In this document: piece by piece, positions 27,343 through 36,385 of the stretch
How positions within the stretch are numbered: position 1 is the stretch's first letter
How the letters are laid out: the number at the start of each line of letters is the position of its first letter
Assembly: GCF_049801095.1 (NCBI RefSeq)
Contig: NZ_JBNAGH010000002.1
Span: forward strand, 62,001 to 126,000
Direction of reading: 5' to 3'
Origin: Dinoroseobacter sp049801095
GTDB taxonomy: Bacteria > Pseudomonadota > Alphaproteobacteria > Rhodobacterales > Rhodobacteraceae
DNA length: 64,000 bases
Program-made: the position numbers and the translations under genes
The notes under the pieces: generated by a model
Database searches by the model: none
What the model saw: only the letters and a program-made list of their open reading frames with translations
What the model was told of the DNA's origin: nothing

Positions 27343-28698
27343 TTACCAGCGGCGCTCGAAGCGACGGCGCAGTAGGATCGCGATCGCGTTCATGATGAGC
27401 AAAAAGACGAGCAGCACAATGATCGCGCCAGAGGCACGCTCGACAAAGGCGGGGTCGGACCGTTGGGTCCAGTTATAGACCTGCACCGGCAGGGCCGAGG
27501 CCGGATCGAAGAACCCTTCGGGCGGACCGGCGGGGTATTCGCGGACAAAGGCCACCATCCCGATGAGCAGGAGCGGCGCGGTCTCGCCCAGAGCTTGGGC
27601 CAGACCGATGATGGTCCCGGTCAGGATGCCAGGCGCTGCGAGGGGCAGCACATGGTGGAAGACCGATTGCATCTTCGAGGCACCAATCCCCAATGCCGCG
27701 TCCCGGATCGAGGGCGGCACGGATTTCAGCGACGCGCGGGTCGAGATGATGATCGTCGGCAGGGTCATCAGCGTCAGCACCAAACCACCCACGATGGGCG
27801 CCGATTGCGGCAGACCCGCGAAGTTGATGAAGATCGCCAGACCCAGGATCCCGAACACAATCGACGGCACCGCCGCGAGGTTCGAGATGTTCACCTCGAT
27901 CAGGTCCGTCAGGCGGTTCTTCGGCGCGAATTCCTCGAGATAGATCGAGGCGGCCACACCGATGGGCAGCGCCAGGCAGAGCACCACGAGCATCATGTAA
28001 AGGCTGCCGAGGATCGCCACACCGAGACCTGCCGCCTCGGGCCGCTGACCAGAGGCATCCGGGTTGGTGAAGAAGGACCAGTTGAACCGCTTCTCCAGCG
28101 TGCCGAGCTCCTGCAGGGCATCGGTGAGCAGCAGTTGCTCGGGCGAGACGTTCTTGTCGAGCGCCGCGGTCTCCATGGTCACGCGGCCCTTGAGGTATCC
28201 ATCGATCCGGCCATTCGCCAAGAGCTCGAAGGTCTGTGTCGTGCCGACCACCTCGGGGTTGGCCAGAACGAAGTTGCGCAGCTGGGCCGGGGCATCCTTT
28301 GAGATGATCGCGCCGGCATCCTTGGTGCTGAGCCCTTCGATGGCGATCCCGTTCTCTTCGAGCTTCTTGCCCATCGCCGTGGCGATCAGCGGCGCGTAGC
28401 CGAAGGTCGAGACCTTGCGCATCACCGCCAGATCACGCGCGCCGGATTTGTCGAGCTTCTCCTCGAGCAACTCGATCTCCAGCGTGACATAGGTTTGCTG
28501 GAACGCGCTCAACCCGTTGGAGAGGATCGAGGCCAGCAGCAGGACCAGCGCGAGGATGCCGGTGACCACGGCGGCCATGCCATACACCTTGAACCGGCTC
28601 TCGGCCGCGTTGCGTTTCTTGGTCCGCGCGTCCTGCACCAGCAGCGAGGACTTCTTGGGCTGGGACGGGGCGGCCCCGCCGAGGCTTGCGTCGCTCAT
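27343..28698 (-). CDS. pstA: Phosphate ABC transporter permease PstA
   Basis: The protein has 451 residues, longer than the E. coli protein because of an N-terminal region (about 1-200) with one transmembrane helix and a periplasmic segment, the DUF3333-type extension known in alphaproteobacteria. The C-terminal half is a binding-protein-dependent permease with about five helices. Its EAA-loop-like region is IRDAALGIGASKMQSVFHHVLPLAAPGILTG. It overlaps pstC by 4 nt. Confidence 0.97.
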   Translation of the reverse strand: MSDASLGGAAPSQPKKSSLLVQDARTKKRNAAESRFKVYGMAAVVTGILALVLLLASILSNGLSAFQQTYVTLEIELLEEKLDKSGARDLAVMRKVSTFGYAPLIATAMGKKLEENGIAIEGLSTKDAGAIISKDAPAQLRNFVLANPEVVGTTQTFELLANGRIDGYLKGRVTMETAALDKNVSPEQLLLTDALQELGTLEKRFNWSFFTNPDASGQRPEAAGLGVAILGSLYMMLVVLCLALPIGVAASIYLEEFAPKNRLTDLIEVNISNLAAVPSIVFGILGLAIFINFAGLPQSAPIVGGLVLTLMTLPTIIISTRASLKSVPPSIRDAALGIGASKMQSVFHHVLPLAAPGILTGTIIGLAQALGETAPLLLIGMVAFVREYPAGPPEGFFDPASALPVQVYNWTQRSDPAFVERASGAIIVLLVFLLIMNAIAILLRRRFERRW

Positions 28699-30164
28699 TC
28701 GTACTGCTCCCGGTACTTGCGGACAATGTATAGGGCGAGAACGTTGAGCCCCAGCGTGATGACAAAGAGGGTCAGACCGAGCGCAAAGGCCACCAGCGTC
28801 TCAGGCGAGGCGAAATCCGTATCCCCCGTCAGCTGGCTGACGATCTTCACCGTCACCGTGGTCATGGCCTCGAACGGGTTGAGGTCGAGCTTGGCCGCCG
28901 CCCCTGCCCCGAGGACCACGATCATGGTCTCGCCAATGGCGCGGGAAGCCGCCAGCAGGATCGCCCCGACAATGCCCGGCAGGGCGGCGGGAATGACAAC
29001 CTGCTTGATGGTCTCGCTCTGGGTCGCGCCGAGGCCCAGGGAGCCGTCGCGCATGGCCTGAGGCACGGCGTTGATGATGTCATCGCTGAGCGAGCTGACA
29101 AAAGGGATCAGCATGATGCCCATGACGATGCCCGCGGTCATGACGCTGGAGCTCGACTGGCCCAGCCCCATGGGCGAGGCGAAATAATCCCGCAGGAGCG
29201 GCCCCACGGTGATCAGCGCAAACAGGCCGTAGACGATGGTCGGGATGCCCGCGAGGATCTCGATCAGCGGCTTGGCCACCGAGCGGATCTTGGGTCCGGC
29301 ATATTCCGACATGTAGATCGCGGCGAAAAGCCCGATCGGCACGGCCACCAGCAGCGCGATCAGGCTGATATAGAGCGTGCCCCAGAGAAGCGGGATGATC
29401 CCCAGCTCCGACGCCCCGCCCCGGCCGCTGAAGCTCGGGTTCCAGGTCGTGCCGAAGAAGAAATCGGTCCACTGGTACTGGGTGAAGAAGTTCCGCGTCT
29501 CGAACAGCATGGAGAGGATAATGCCCAGCGTGGTGAGGATCGCGATCGACGAGGCAATGATCAGCAGGGCCAGGATTGCCGCCTCAACCGTGTTGCGGGC
29601 GCGGAAATCCTTGTGGGTGCGCAGAACCGAGATGCCGAGCCCGATGGCGGCGATGGCGAGCACCACGACGCTCATCCAGGAGCCGAGCGAGGCGTTCATC
29701 GCGCGGTAGCTTTGCGCCGCCTGCAAGGTCGCGGCCTCGACATTGCTGCCAAGGGCCACGCCCACTTCGCCCAGCCGCTGCCGGACATCGGTGAGCTCGG
29801 CGCGGATCGCGCGGGCTTCCTCTTCGGACATGGCCCCTTGGGCCACGGCAGCATCCAGACCCTCGGCAATGCGGCGGACATCACTCATCACCAGCGACAG
29901 GCTGCTATCCTCGGCAATCGCCGTTTCGGGGATCAGAGAGGAGACGCGGCTTTCGATCAGGCCGGGCTGCACCAGCAGCCACACGACCATGATCATCAAA
30001 GCCGGTGCTACGGTGAAGAGAACGACATTCATGCCGTAATAATTGGGCAGCGAATGCAGGGCGCGGGCATCCCCGCCAGCCGCAGACATGGCCCGTTGGC
30101 GACCCAGCACGTACCCGGCGATGGCCAGGACGAGAATGGTCACAATGATCCAGAGAACCGGCAT
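28695..30164 (-). CDS. pstC: Phosphate ABC transporter permease PstC
   Basis: The protein has 489 residues with about eight transmembrane helices. As in relatives, an N-terminal region with two helices and a soluble segment precedes the permease core. The EAA region reads AMRDGSLGLGATQSETIKQVVIPAALPGIVGA. It forms the membrane channel with PstA. It is separated from pstS by about 84 nt containing a strong stem-loop and a 14-bp palindrome. Confidence 0.97.
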   Translation of the reverse strand: MPVLWIIVTILVLAIAGYVLGRQRAMSAAGGDARALHSLPNYYGMNVVLFTVAPALMIMVVWLLVQPGLIESRVSSLIPETAIAEDSSLSLVMSDVRRIAEGLDAAVAQGAMSEEEARAIRAELTDVRQRLGEVGVALGSNVEAATLQAAQSYRAMNASLGSWMSVVVLAIAAIGLGISVLRTHKDFRARNTVEAAILALLIIASSIAILTTLGIILSMLFETRNFFTQYQWTDFFFGTTWNPSFSGRGGASELGIIPLLWGTLYISLIALLVAVPIGLFAAIYMSEYAGPKIRSVAKPLIEILAGIPTIVYGLFALITVGPLLRDYFASPMGLGQSSSSVMTAGIVMGIMLIPFVSSLSDDIINAVPQAMRDGSLGLGATQSETIKQVVIPAALPGIVGAILLAASRAIGETMIVVLGAGAAAKLDLNPFEAMTTVTVKIVSQLTGDTDFASPETLVAFALGLTLFVITLGLNVLALYIVRKYREQYE

Positions 30165-30188
30165 TTACGCTCCCACCGTCAAATGAAT

Positions 30189-30228
30189 TGTCTTTAAAGA
30201 CACCGAGAGGGGCGGAACCCCGCCCCTC
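30189..30228 (-). other. Stem-loop and palindrome between pstS and pstC
   Basis: On the minus strand, just after pstS, a 9-bp GC-rich stem (GAGGGGCGG/CCGCCCCTC, 4-nt loop) is followed by the perfect palindrome TGTCTTTAAAGACA. There is no long T-run. Such elements after the binding-protein gene commonly protect its mRNA and reduce read-through, giving more PstS than permease. Confidence 0.55.
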
Positions 30229-30248
30229 CTTTGTCAGATCCGACTGGC

Positions 30249-31274
30249 TTACATCGCCTCGCCGGAGGCCACGACGGCCTGGGTGTCGCCCAGCTCAGGG
30301 TCAGACACGAGACCGTAAGCGGCCAGCGGGCCATCGGGGCCGGCGATCTCGTCAGACACGAAGAATTCTGCGAATTCCTGCAGGCCCGGGATCACGCCGA
30401 TATGCGCTTTCTTGATGTAGAAGAACAGCGGACGGGAAACCGGATACTCGCCAGCGGCGATGGCTTCGGTGGTCGGAACGATGCCGTTCATGGTGGCCAC
30501 GGTCAGCTTGTCGGTGTTGTTCTCGTAGAAGGCCAGACCGAACACGCCGATGCCGTCCTTGTCACCGTCGATCCGTGCGAGGGTCTCGGTGTAGTCGCCG
30601 TCGATATCCACGGAGCGGCCATCGGTGCGCAGCGCCATGCACTTCTCTTCTGCGGTGTCCTCATCCACGCCGCTGTCGAGCATGGCCTGGAAGAACCCAC
30701 CGTCTTCACAGCCCTGCAGGATCACCTTCTCTTCGAAGACTTCGCGGGTGCCGTGCTTGGTGCCGGGCACGAAAGCCTGGATTTCCTGTGCCGGGAAGGC
30801 CGGGTTCACTTGGTCCCAGGTGGTGAATTCGTTGGCAACCAGCTCACCATTGATGAAGTGCTCGGCGGCCAGGGCCTTGTACCAGTCTTCGGGGGTGAAC
30901 GCGAAGGACGGGCCGTTGATGTCGGAAGCAAAGACGATGCCGTCATAGCCGATGCGCACTTCCACGATGTCGGTCACGCCGGCTTCGGCACAGGCGGCAA
31001 TCTCGCGGTCGCGGATCTTGCGGGACGCGTTTGCGATGTCGATGGTGGTCTCGCCCACGCCTTCGCAGAAACGCTTGAGGCCAGCGGAGGAGCCGCCGGA
31101 TTCAACGACCGGTGTCGGGAACTCGAAGTTCTCGCCGAATGCTTCAGCCACGATGGCAGCATAGGGCAGCACGGTGGAGGACCCTGCCACCTGAACCTGG
31201 TCGCGCGCGGAAGCGGCAGTGGCCGCAACAACGGCAACGGCAGCAACAGAGGCGGCGAGTTTTACATAAGACAT
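30249..31274 (-). CDS. pstS: Phosphate-binding periplasmic protein PstS
   Basis: The protein has 341 residues. A signal peptide ends ATAASA at about 23. The mature sequence VAGSSTVLPYAAIVAEAFG carries the phosphate-binding serines. ESGGSSAGLKRFCEG supplies the second binding loop, and GTKHGTREVFEE the third. It is first in the operon after the Pho box, and should be the most highly induced gene under phosphate starvation. Confidence 0.97.
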   Translation of the reverse strand: MSYVKLAASVAAVAVVAATAASARDQVQVAGSSTVLPYAAIVAEAFGENFEFPTPVVESGGSSAGLKRFCEGVGETTIDIANASRKIRDREIAACAEAGVTDIVEVRIGYDGIVFASDINGPSFAFTPEDWYKALAAEHFINGELVANEFTTWDQVNPAFPAQEIQAFVPGTKHGTREVFEEKVILQGCEDGGFFQAMLDSGVDEDTAEEKCMALRTDGRSVDIDGDYTETLARIDGDKDGIGVFGLAFYENNTDKLTVATMNGIVPTTEAIAAGEYPVSRPLFFYIKKAHIGVIPGLQEFAEFFVSDEIAGPDGPLAAYGLVSDPELGDTQAVVASGEAM

Positions 31275-31350
31275 AAGATTGCTCTCCTAGGTAGGTCTGA
31301 AGGCGCCGTGTGATCCGGCACTCGCTGGTGTCCTAGGCGCCTTTGGCAAT

Positions 31351-31383
31351 GCTTTTGTTAAAGTTTTGTAACGCTTTTATGAC
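31351..31383 (-). promoter_or_regulatory. Pho box: three 11-bp PhoB repeats
   Basis: On the minus strand, reading toward pstS, three adjacent 11-mers appear: GTCATAAAAGC, GTTACAAAACT and TTAACAAAAGC. PhoB binds 11-bp direct repeats of this type (GTCAT-like followed by an A-rich spacer). The element starts about 77 nt upstream of the pstS start codon, between phoR and pstS. Confidence 0.85.
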
Positions 31384-31444
31384 GGCCCGGAATGTCGCAG
31401 GGCGCCGCTGTCATTTTGGGAGGGTCTTCGCGTTCAAAGCAGGG

Positions 31445-32488
31445 TCAGGCAACCGGGATTATCACGGAAAAACAGGAGCCTGTGCCCTGCTCACTTGTGA
31501 TGCTCATCCGGCCGCGATGGCGCTGCACGATGTGTTTGACGATGGCCAGACCCAGCCCCGTCCCCCCCAGTTCCCGTGAACGATGGGCATCGACTCGGTA
31601 AAACCGTTCCGTCAGGCGCGGAATATGGTGGGAGGCGATTCCCGGACCGTGGTCCTGCACATCCACCCGCAGGCTCCGCGTGCGCAGATAGAGGTCCTGG
31701 GGCGCGACAGAGAGGGTCACCTCCACAGGCGCAGTCTCCCCGCCATATTTGAGCGCGTTCTCGATCAGGTTGTTGAAGACCTGGCGCAGCTGATCCGTAT
31801 CGCCACGCACCTTGTCGAGGGTCGGATCGACACCGCTGAGATCAAGCTTCACCCGCTCCCCTGCCCCATCCGTCGACAAGGTGGCGACCGAGGCGCTGAG
31901 GATCTCGCCGAGATCGACCGTGGCATCGGGCATCTGACGCTCCGAGAATTCCACCCGGCTCAGTGAGAGGAGATCGCCGACCAGCCGGTTCATCCGCTGC
32001 GCCTCCCGCGCCATGACCGACAGGAAACGCTCCCGGGCGGCGGGGTCCTCGCGCGCGGGCCCCTGTAAGGTGTCGATGAACCCCAGAAGCGCTGTGAGCG
32101 GCGTGCGCAATTCATGGCTCACATTGGCCACGAAATCGCGCCGCATCTGACCTGCCTCATAGACCGGCGTGACATCTTCGAGAGAGACCAGAACACCGGT
32201 CGGATCGCTCCCCTCCAGAAGCGCTGCGGTCACCCGAAACTTCCGCTCGCTGACGGGGCCGGAGACCGTGTATTGGCCGACCACCTTGCGGCGTTCAGAG
32301 ACCGCCGCATCGATGGCGCGCAGGATCGCGGGCTGCCGCAAGGCCGTCACATAGTGGCGGCCTTCGATCTCGGCCCCGAAGATCTCGCACGCGCCCTCAT
32401 TCGGCACCTGCACTCTGAAATTCGCGCCCACAAAGAACGCCGGAATCGGGATCGCCGACACGATTTTTCCGATTTCGATTTCGGCCAT
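31445..32488 (-). CDS. phoR: Phosphate sensor histidine kinase PhoR, apparently cytoplasmic
   Basis: This 347-residue kinase has a PAS domain (about 8-110) leading directly into the HisKA region, FVANVSHELRTPL with His125. The N box FNNLIENALKYG, the G1 region DHGPGI and G2 GTGLGLAIVK are present. E. coli PhoR (431 residues) has N-terminal membrane helices; none is visible here, and further upstream in-frame sequence adds none. The gene lies upstream of pstS, outside the Pho-box-driven unit. Confidence 0.92.
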   Translation of the reverse strand: MAEIEIGKIVSAIPIPAFFVGANFRVQVPNEGACEIFGAEIEGRHYVTALRQPAILRAIDAAVSERRKVVGQYTVSGPVSERKFRVTAALLEGSDPTGVLVSLEDVTPVYEAGQMRRDFVANVSHELRTPLTALLGFIDTLQGPAREDPAARERFLSVMAREAQRMNRLVGDLLSLSRVEFSERQMPDATVDLGEILSASVATLSTDGAGERVKLDLSGVDPTLDKVRGDTDQLRQVFNNLIENALKYGGETAPVEVTLSVAPQDLYLRTRSLRVDVQDHGPGIASHHIPRLTERFYRVDAHRSRELGGTGLGLAIVKHIVQRHRGRMSITSEQGTGSCFSVIIPVA

Positions 32489-32656
32489 TGTCGCCACCTC
32501 ATGCCTGTTGCGCGGCAAGGTTTCTGACGCGCACGTCAAAAACAAGCGGCTTTTCATTCAAATCGCCATGGGCCACATTTTTCTCAGGGTAGGAGAAAAC
32601 GCGGTGCGTAGAAAACAATTGGCCTCGAAAACGGCCGGTGAGGGATAGAGGATTAC

Positions 32657-33079
32657 ATGCAAGACAGGACTGATCTGCGTTCAAAAGTGCTCCGGCCTGC
32701 GCAATTCAATACCCAGACGAATGTGTCCCGTCCGGTGCTCTGCATCGATCTGGCGCCTGCGCAAACGCAGCTTGTTCGACGCCATCTGGCGGAGCCTGAC
32801 GCCCCGTTGCAGCCCCTGCATTACGGCGCGCTTGGTGATGACAGCCTCATGAAGTATCGCCCGGAACTGGTCGTAACGCCCTTGTTTTCAGAGCGTTTTG
32901 ACGCGGTCGACGTGGCCGAGGCTCTGGCCTTCGCGGGCTATTATGGAGAGCTGTGGGCGGTCGGTCCGGCGCTGCCCAACCCGCGGCTGATCGAGCGGGA
33001 ATTACGCGATGTGGCCCAGAACATTCTCTGCCGTCTCATCGTCGAGGATGCCGCAACCCGCACCGGAACCGGCGACTGA
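32657..33079 (+). CDS. Conserved hypothetical protein, receiver-like
   Basis: This 140-residue protein is divergent from phoR. Its pattern resembles a degenerate response-regulator receiver: PVLCIDLAPAQTQLVRRHL like strand 1/helix 1, then YRPELVVTPLF where the phospho-acceptor aspartate would lie (Val-Thr-Pro instead), and an alternating strand/helix run AFAGYYGELWAVGPALPNPRLIERELRDVA. The family is not known to me; the receiver comparison is inference. Start ATG 32657. Confidence 0.65.
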   Translation: MQDRTDLRSKVLRPAQFNTQTNVSRPVLCIDLAPAQTQLVRRHLAEPDAPLQPLHYGALGDDSLMKYRPELVVTPLFSERFDAVDVAEALAFAGYYGELWAVGPALPNPRLIERELRDVAQNILCRLIVEDAATRTGTGD

Positions 33080-33278
33080 TTGCCGATGCGGCGCATCGCC
33101 GCTCAGCGTTGTTTACTTACCGGAAACAATGTGCTGATTCGGAGATGCAGTAGTCGCTGATGCACCGTTCTACCCCTAGTCCTCGGCGGGTCCTTGCCTA
33201 AACTTGTGTTTTTCTCGCAACAATTCGCGGTGCAGGTCGCAAAATCGTCATGCGCTTTACGCCGCGTCATGTTCGGGC

Positions 33279-33803
33279 TCAGACCGCGCTGAGACCCGCG
33301 CGGAAGCGTCGCATATTCGCTTGGTAGCCTTCGGCAGACAGAAGCAATCCACTCTGCGCTGCAGCATCAAGCGTGCGGACGATTTTACCCGGCGCGCCCA
33401 TCACAAGACTGCCATCGGGGATCTCCTTGCCCTCGGTGATCAAGGCCCCCGCCCCGATCAGACACCCGGCCCCGATCTTGGCGCCGTTCAGCACGGTCGC
33501 GCCCATGCCGATCAGGCTGCCATTGCAGATCGTGCAGCCATGGAGCATCGCTTTGTGCCCGATCGTGCAGTTCGTCCCGATGGAAAGCGGAAAGCCCATA
33601 TCGGTATGCAGAACGCAGGCCTCCTGAATGTTGGAGCCGGCGCCGACACGGATCTCCTCGTTGTCGCCGCGCAGGGTGGCACCGAACCAGACGGAGCTGC
33701 CCTCCTCCATCACGATGCGCCCGATCAGGTTGGCATCTGGGGCGACCCAGTAATCGCCAGAGGCGGGAAACTCCGGGGCGATCTCGTCCAGTGCATAGAT
33801 CAT
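33279..33803 (-). CDS. Gamma carbonic anhydrase family protein
   Basis: This 174-residue left-handed beta-helix protein has hexapeptide repeats throughout. The metal-ligand histidines are in CVLHTD and TIGHKAMLHGC, as in the YrdA/CaiE gamma-carbonic-anhydrase group. It forms trimers; true anhydrase activity varies in this group. The start at 33803 overlaps the 3' end of gmk by 4 nt, so the two are translationally coupled. Confidence 0.93.
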   Translation of the reverse strand: MIYALDEIAPEFPASGDYWVAPDANLIGRIVMEEGSSVWFGATLRGDNEEIRVGAGSNIQEACVLHTDMGFPLSIGTNCTIGHKAMLHGCTICNGSLIGMGATVLNGAKIGAGCLIGAGALITEGKEIPDGSLVMGAPGKIVRTLDAAAQSGLLLSAEGYQANMRRFRAGLSAV

Positions 33804-34453
33804 AGCTTGTCCTCCTCGAATTCCTGCTGAAGCCCGCGCACATGCCCCTGCAGACCCGGCTGCTGGGCCCGGCGCAACCGCTCGGCAGACACAATGCATT
33901 TCAACTGGGCCTCGGTCTCGTCGATATCCTCGTTCACCAGCACGTAGTCATAGCTGTCCCAGTGGCTGATCTCGTCCCAGCTTTTCTGCATGCGTTTGCC
34001 GATCGTCTCTGCCGTGTCCTGACCACGGGACTCGAGCCTGCGGCGCAGCTCACGGATCGAGGGCGGCAGGATAAAGACCGAGAGCGTGTGCTTGCCCAGA
34101 TCCGAGTTCCGGATCTGCTGAGCGCCTTGCCAGTCGATATCGAAGAGCACATCGCGCCCGGCGGTGATGGCCGCCTGAACCGGCGCGACCGGGCTGCCAT
34201 AGAAGTTCCCGAACACGTGGGCATGTTCCAGCATACCCCCCGTGCCCACCAACTCGCGGAACGCCGTCTCGCTGAGGAAGGTATAGTCCTTGCCATCCAC
34301 CTCGCCGGGGCGCGGCGCGCGGGTGGTGGCCGAGACGGAGAACGACAGGGTCGGGTCCCAGGCGATCAGGCGCTTGGCCAAGGTCGATTTCCCGGCCCCC
34401 GAGGGCGAAGACAGGATGATCAGAAGTCCCCGTCGCGACAGATGTAGGTTCAC
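33800..34453 (-). CDS. gmk: Guanylate kinase
   Basis: The protein has 217 residues. It phosphorylates GMP to GDP. The P-loop SPSGAGKST is at 16-24, and the GMP-binding region SVSATTRAPRPGEVDGKDYTF follows. The lid and the conserved DIDWQGAQQIR are present. The gene lies in a yicC-gmk-gamma-CA run on the minus strand; the yicC-gmk pairing is common in proteobacteria. Confidence 0.97.
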   Translation of the reverse strand: MNLHLSRRGLLIILSSPSGAGKSTLAKRLIAWDPTLSFSVSATTRAPRPGEVDGKDYTFLSETAFRELVGTGGMLEHAHVFGNFYGSPVAPVQAAITAGRDVLFDIDWQGAQQIRNSDLGKHTLSVFILPPSIRELRRRLESRGQDTAETIGKRMQKSWDEISHWDSYDYVLVNEDIDETEAQLKCIVSAERLRRAQQPGLQGHVRGLQQEFEEDKL

Positions 34454-34529
34454 CGGCGTCCCCCCGTTTCGGCCATTTTGCTCGCCCCGTTCTTAGAGGG
34501 CGCGCCGGGGCGCGGCAACCACGGGGCGA

Positions 34530-35426
34530 TCACTCGAGGTTTTGCACCTGCTCGCGCATCTGGTCGATCCGGACCTTCATATCGAGGCCGATCCGGGTCA
34601 GTTCCGTGTCATTGGCCTTGGAGCAGAGCGTGTTCGCTTCACGGTTAAATTCCTGCATCAGGAAATCGAGTTTGCGCCCCATCGGGCCATCCCCGTTAAG
34701 AATTTCGCGCGCGCCGGAAATATGGCTCTCAAGGCGCTCCAACTCTTCAGCCACATCAGCCTTAACAGCCAGCAAGGCCAGTTCCTGCGCGATCCGGGCC
34801 GGATCCGGGGCCTCTTGTCCCGCCAGATCAAGCACGGATTGCAGGCTCTTATTCAGCTGCACCGCCTGCCGATCCGCCCGTTGAGGCAGCAGAGCGTGGG
34901 CCGCCGCGACCATCGCCTCGAGCGCGTCCAGTGTGGCGCGTAACGTCTCCGCCGTGCTCTCCCCCTCCCGAGCGCGGGAGGCGATGAACTCAAGGCAGGC
35001 CAGATCGAAATCCGCCAGCAGCGCATCGCGCAACGCCACGAGCGCGTCCCCATCCGGTTGCGCGACTTCGCTGACACCTCGAAAACTCATTATTTCCAGC
35101 GCATTAGGTGCCGGGAGCGCCAGGTCATGCCCTTGCGCGCGGCGGTTCACCATCGCGATGGTCGCCAGCGCAGCCTCCAGCGCCGTCTCATTGATCGCTT
35201 GTGCCGTGTCCTGCTGCCGGGCCAGCCGGAGGGAGACAGTGACCGAGCCCCGGGTTACTTGCCCGCCCATGCGCTTGCGCAGGGTCTGATCGAGCCCCGG
35301 CAGCCAGTCCGGCACGCGGATCTTAAGGTCAAGACCCCGGGCGTTCACGGATTTCAGGTCCCAGGTCCAGACCCAGTCCCCCAGCGCCCCTTCGCGGGCC
35401 GCGAACCCTGTCATCGACCTAGTCAC
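34530..35426 (-). CDS. YicC/YloC family endoribonuclease
   Basis: This 298-residue protein begins MTRSMTGFAAREGALGDWVWTWDLKSVNARGLDLKIRVPDWL, the YicC N-terminal signature. It ends in the DUF1732 region GRKLDFLMQEFNREANTLCSKANDTELTRIGLDMKVRIDQMREQVQNLE. E. coli YicC and B. subtilis YloC act as RNases. It is 76 nt upstream of gmk on the same strand. Confidence 0.95.
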   Translation of the reverse strand: MTRSMTGFAAREGALGDWVWTWDLKSVNARGLDLKIRVPDWLPGLDQTLRKRMGGQVTRGSVTVSLRLARQQDTAQAINETALEAALATIAMVNRRAQGHDLALPAPNALEIMSFRGVSEVAQPDGDALVALRDALLADFDLACLEFIASRAREGESTAETLRATLDALEAMVAAAHALLPQRADRQAVQLNKSLQSVLDLAGQEAPDPARIAQELALLAVKADVAEELERLESHISGAREILNGDGPMGRKLDFLMQEFNREANTLCSKANDTELTRIGLDMKVRIDQMREQVQNLE

Positions 35427-35577
35427 GCAGATTAACCATTGGCAAAAAATACCGATGCAATTTTCGCGAATTTCCCGGTATTAAGACTTGAGTAATCATT
35501 ATGCGAGTAACGGTTAACACCAGACGCTTGCAACGACAACTCCGGCATAAGCGGTCACCGGAGTAAGGAGAGTAAGC

Positions 35578-36297
35578 GTGTCGGATATTGGTCAGGTCAC
35601 ATCCAAGATGGAAAACGCCGTCGTGTCTTTGAATAAGAAGAAAGCAACGCTGCGCAGCAAGATCCTCCTGGACGTCATGGAGTACTGGGAGAGCATGCGC
35701 GATGGCGACAGCCTGCCGCGCCGCTCCGATATCGACCCGCGCCGGATCGAAGGCGCGCTTCCTTATGCGTTCATCCTCGAGGAGATCGCCCCGGGTCTCG
35801 CGCGCTTCCGCGTGGCGGGCGGGCATCTGAACGACCTGATGGGCATGGAAGTCCGCGGCATGCCGATCAGCGCAATCTTCACCCATACCCAGCGCAACCG
35901 CCTGCTGCCGATGATCGAGAAGGTGTTCCGGGCCCCCTCCTCGCTGGAGTTGAGCCTGTCGTCCCGCAAGGCGGGCGAAGAGGCGACCGAGGCCGAGATG
36001 CTGATCCTGCCGCTGCTGGATGATGACGGGCGTCCGACCCGCGCTCTGGGCTGCCTCGTGGCCCGTGGCCCGCTCCTGTCGCCACCCTACCGGTTCCAGG
36101 TGACCCAGTCGCGGAGCACGCCGCTGCCCCATCCCGAGCCTGTCGAAGAGCTCCAGCGTCCGCAGCTGCGTCCCGAGGACCATGCGCTCGAAGGGTTCCA
36201 CGAGCCCAGCGAAGGGTACACCCCGGCCCCGGCCGCACCGGCACAATCCGCCCCAGCGGGGCGCGAGCTGCCGTCTTACCTGCGCGTTGTGAAGTAA
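35578..36297 (+). CDS. PAS domain-containing protein (PAS_5/DUF1518-like)
   Basis: The protein has 239 residues. It starts with GTG at 35578, supported by AAGGAGAG 6 nt upstream. The PAS-like domain (about 25-165: LLDVMEYWESMRDGDSLPRRSDIDPRRIEGALPYAFILEE, FRVAGGHLNDLMGMEVRGMPISAIF) resembles the PAS_5 family found in many alphaproteobacteria. The C terminus is proline- and acid-rich and probably disordered. No output domain is present, so its role is unknown. Confidence 0.88.
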   Translation: MSDIGQVTSKMENAVVSLNKKKATLRSKILLDVMEYWESMRDGDSLPRRSDIDPRRIEGALPYAFILEEIAPGLARFRVAGGHLNDLMGMEVRGMPISAIFTHTQRNRLLPMIEKVFRAPSSLELSLSSRKAGEEATEAEMLILPLLDDDGRPTRALGCLVARGPLLSPPYRFQVTQSRSTPLPHPEPVEELQRPQLRPEDHALEGFHEPSEGYTPAPAAPAQSAPAGRELPSYLRVVK

Positions 36298-36345
36298 AAG
36301 CGGGCTGTCCGTTCTTGGACATCGCCCGAACCTGACAGATTAGAG

Positions 36346-36382
36346 CGCCCCGCCCGTCCCGAAGGACCGGCGGGGCGTTTTT
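36346..36382 (+). terminator. Intrinsic terminator of the PAS-protein gene
   Basis: Arms CGCCCCGCC and GGCGGGGCG (9 bp, with GTCC/GGAC pairing inside) are followed by TTTTT on the plus strand. It lies between two convergent genes. Confidence 0.85.
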
Positions 36383-36385
36383 CGA

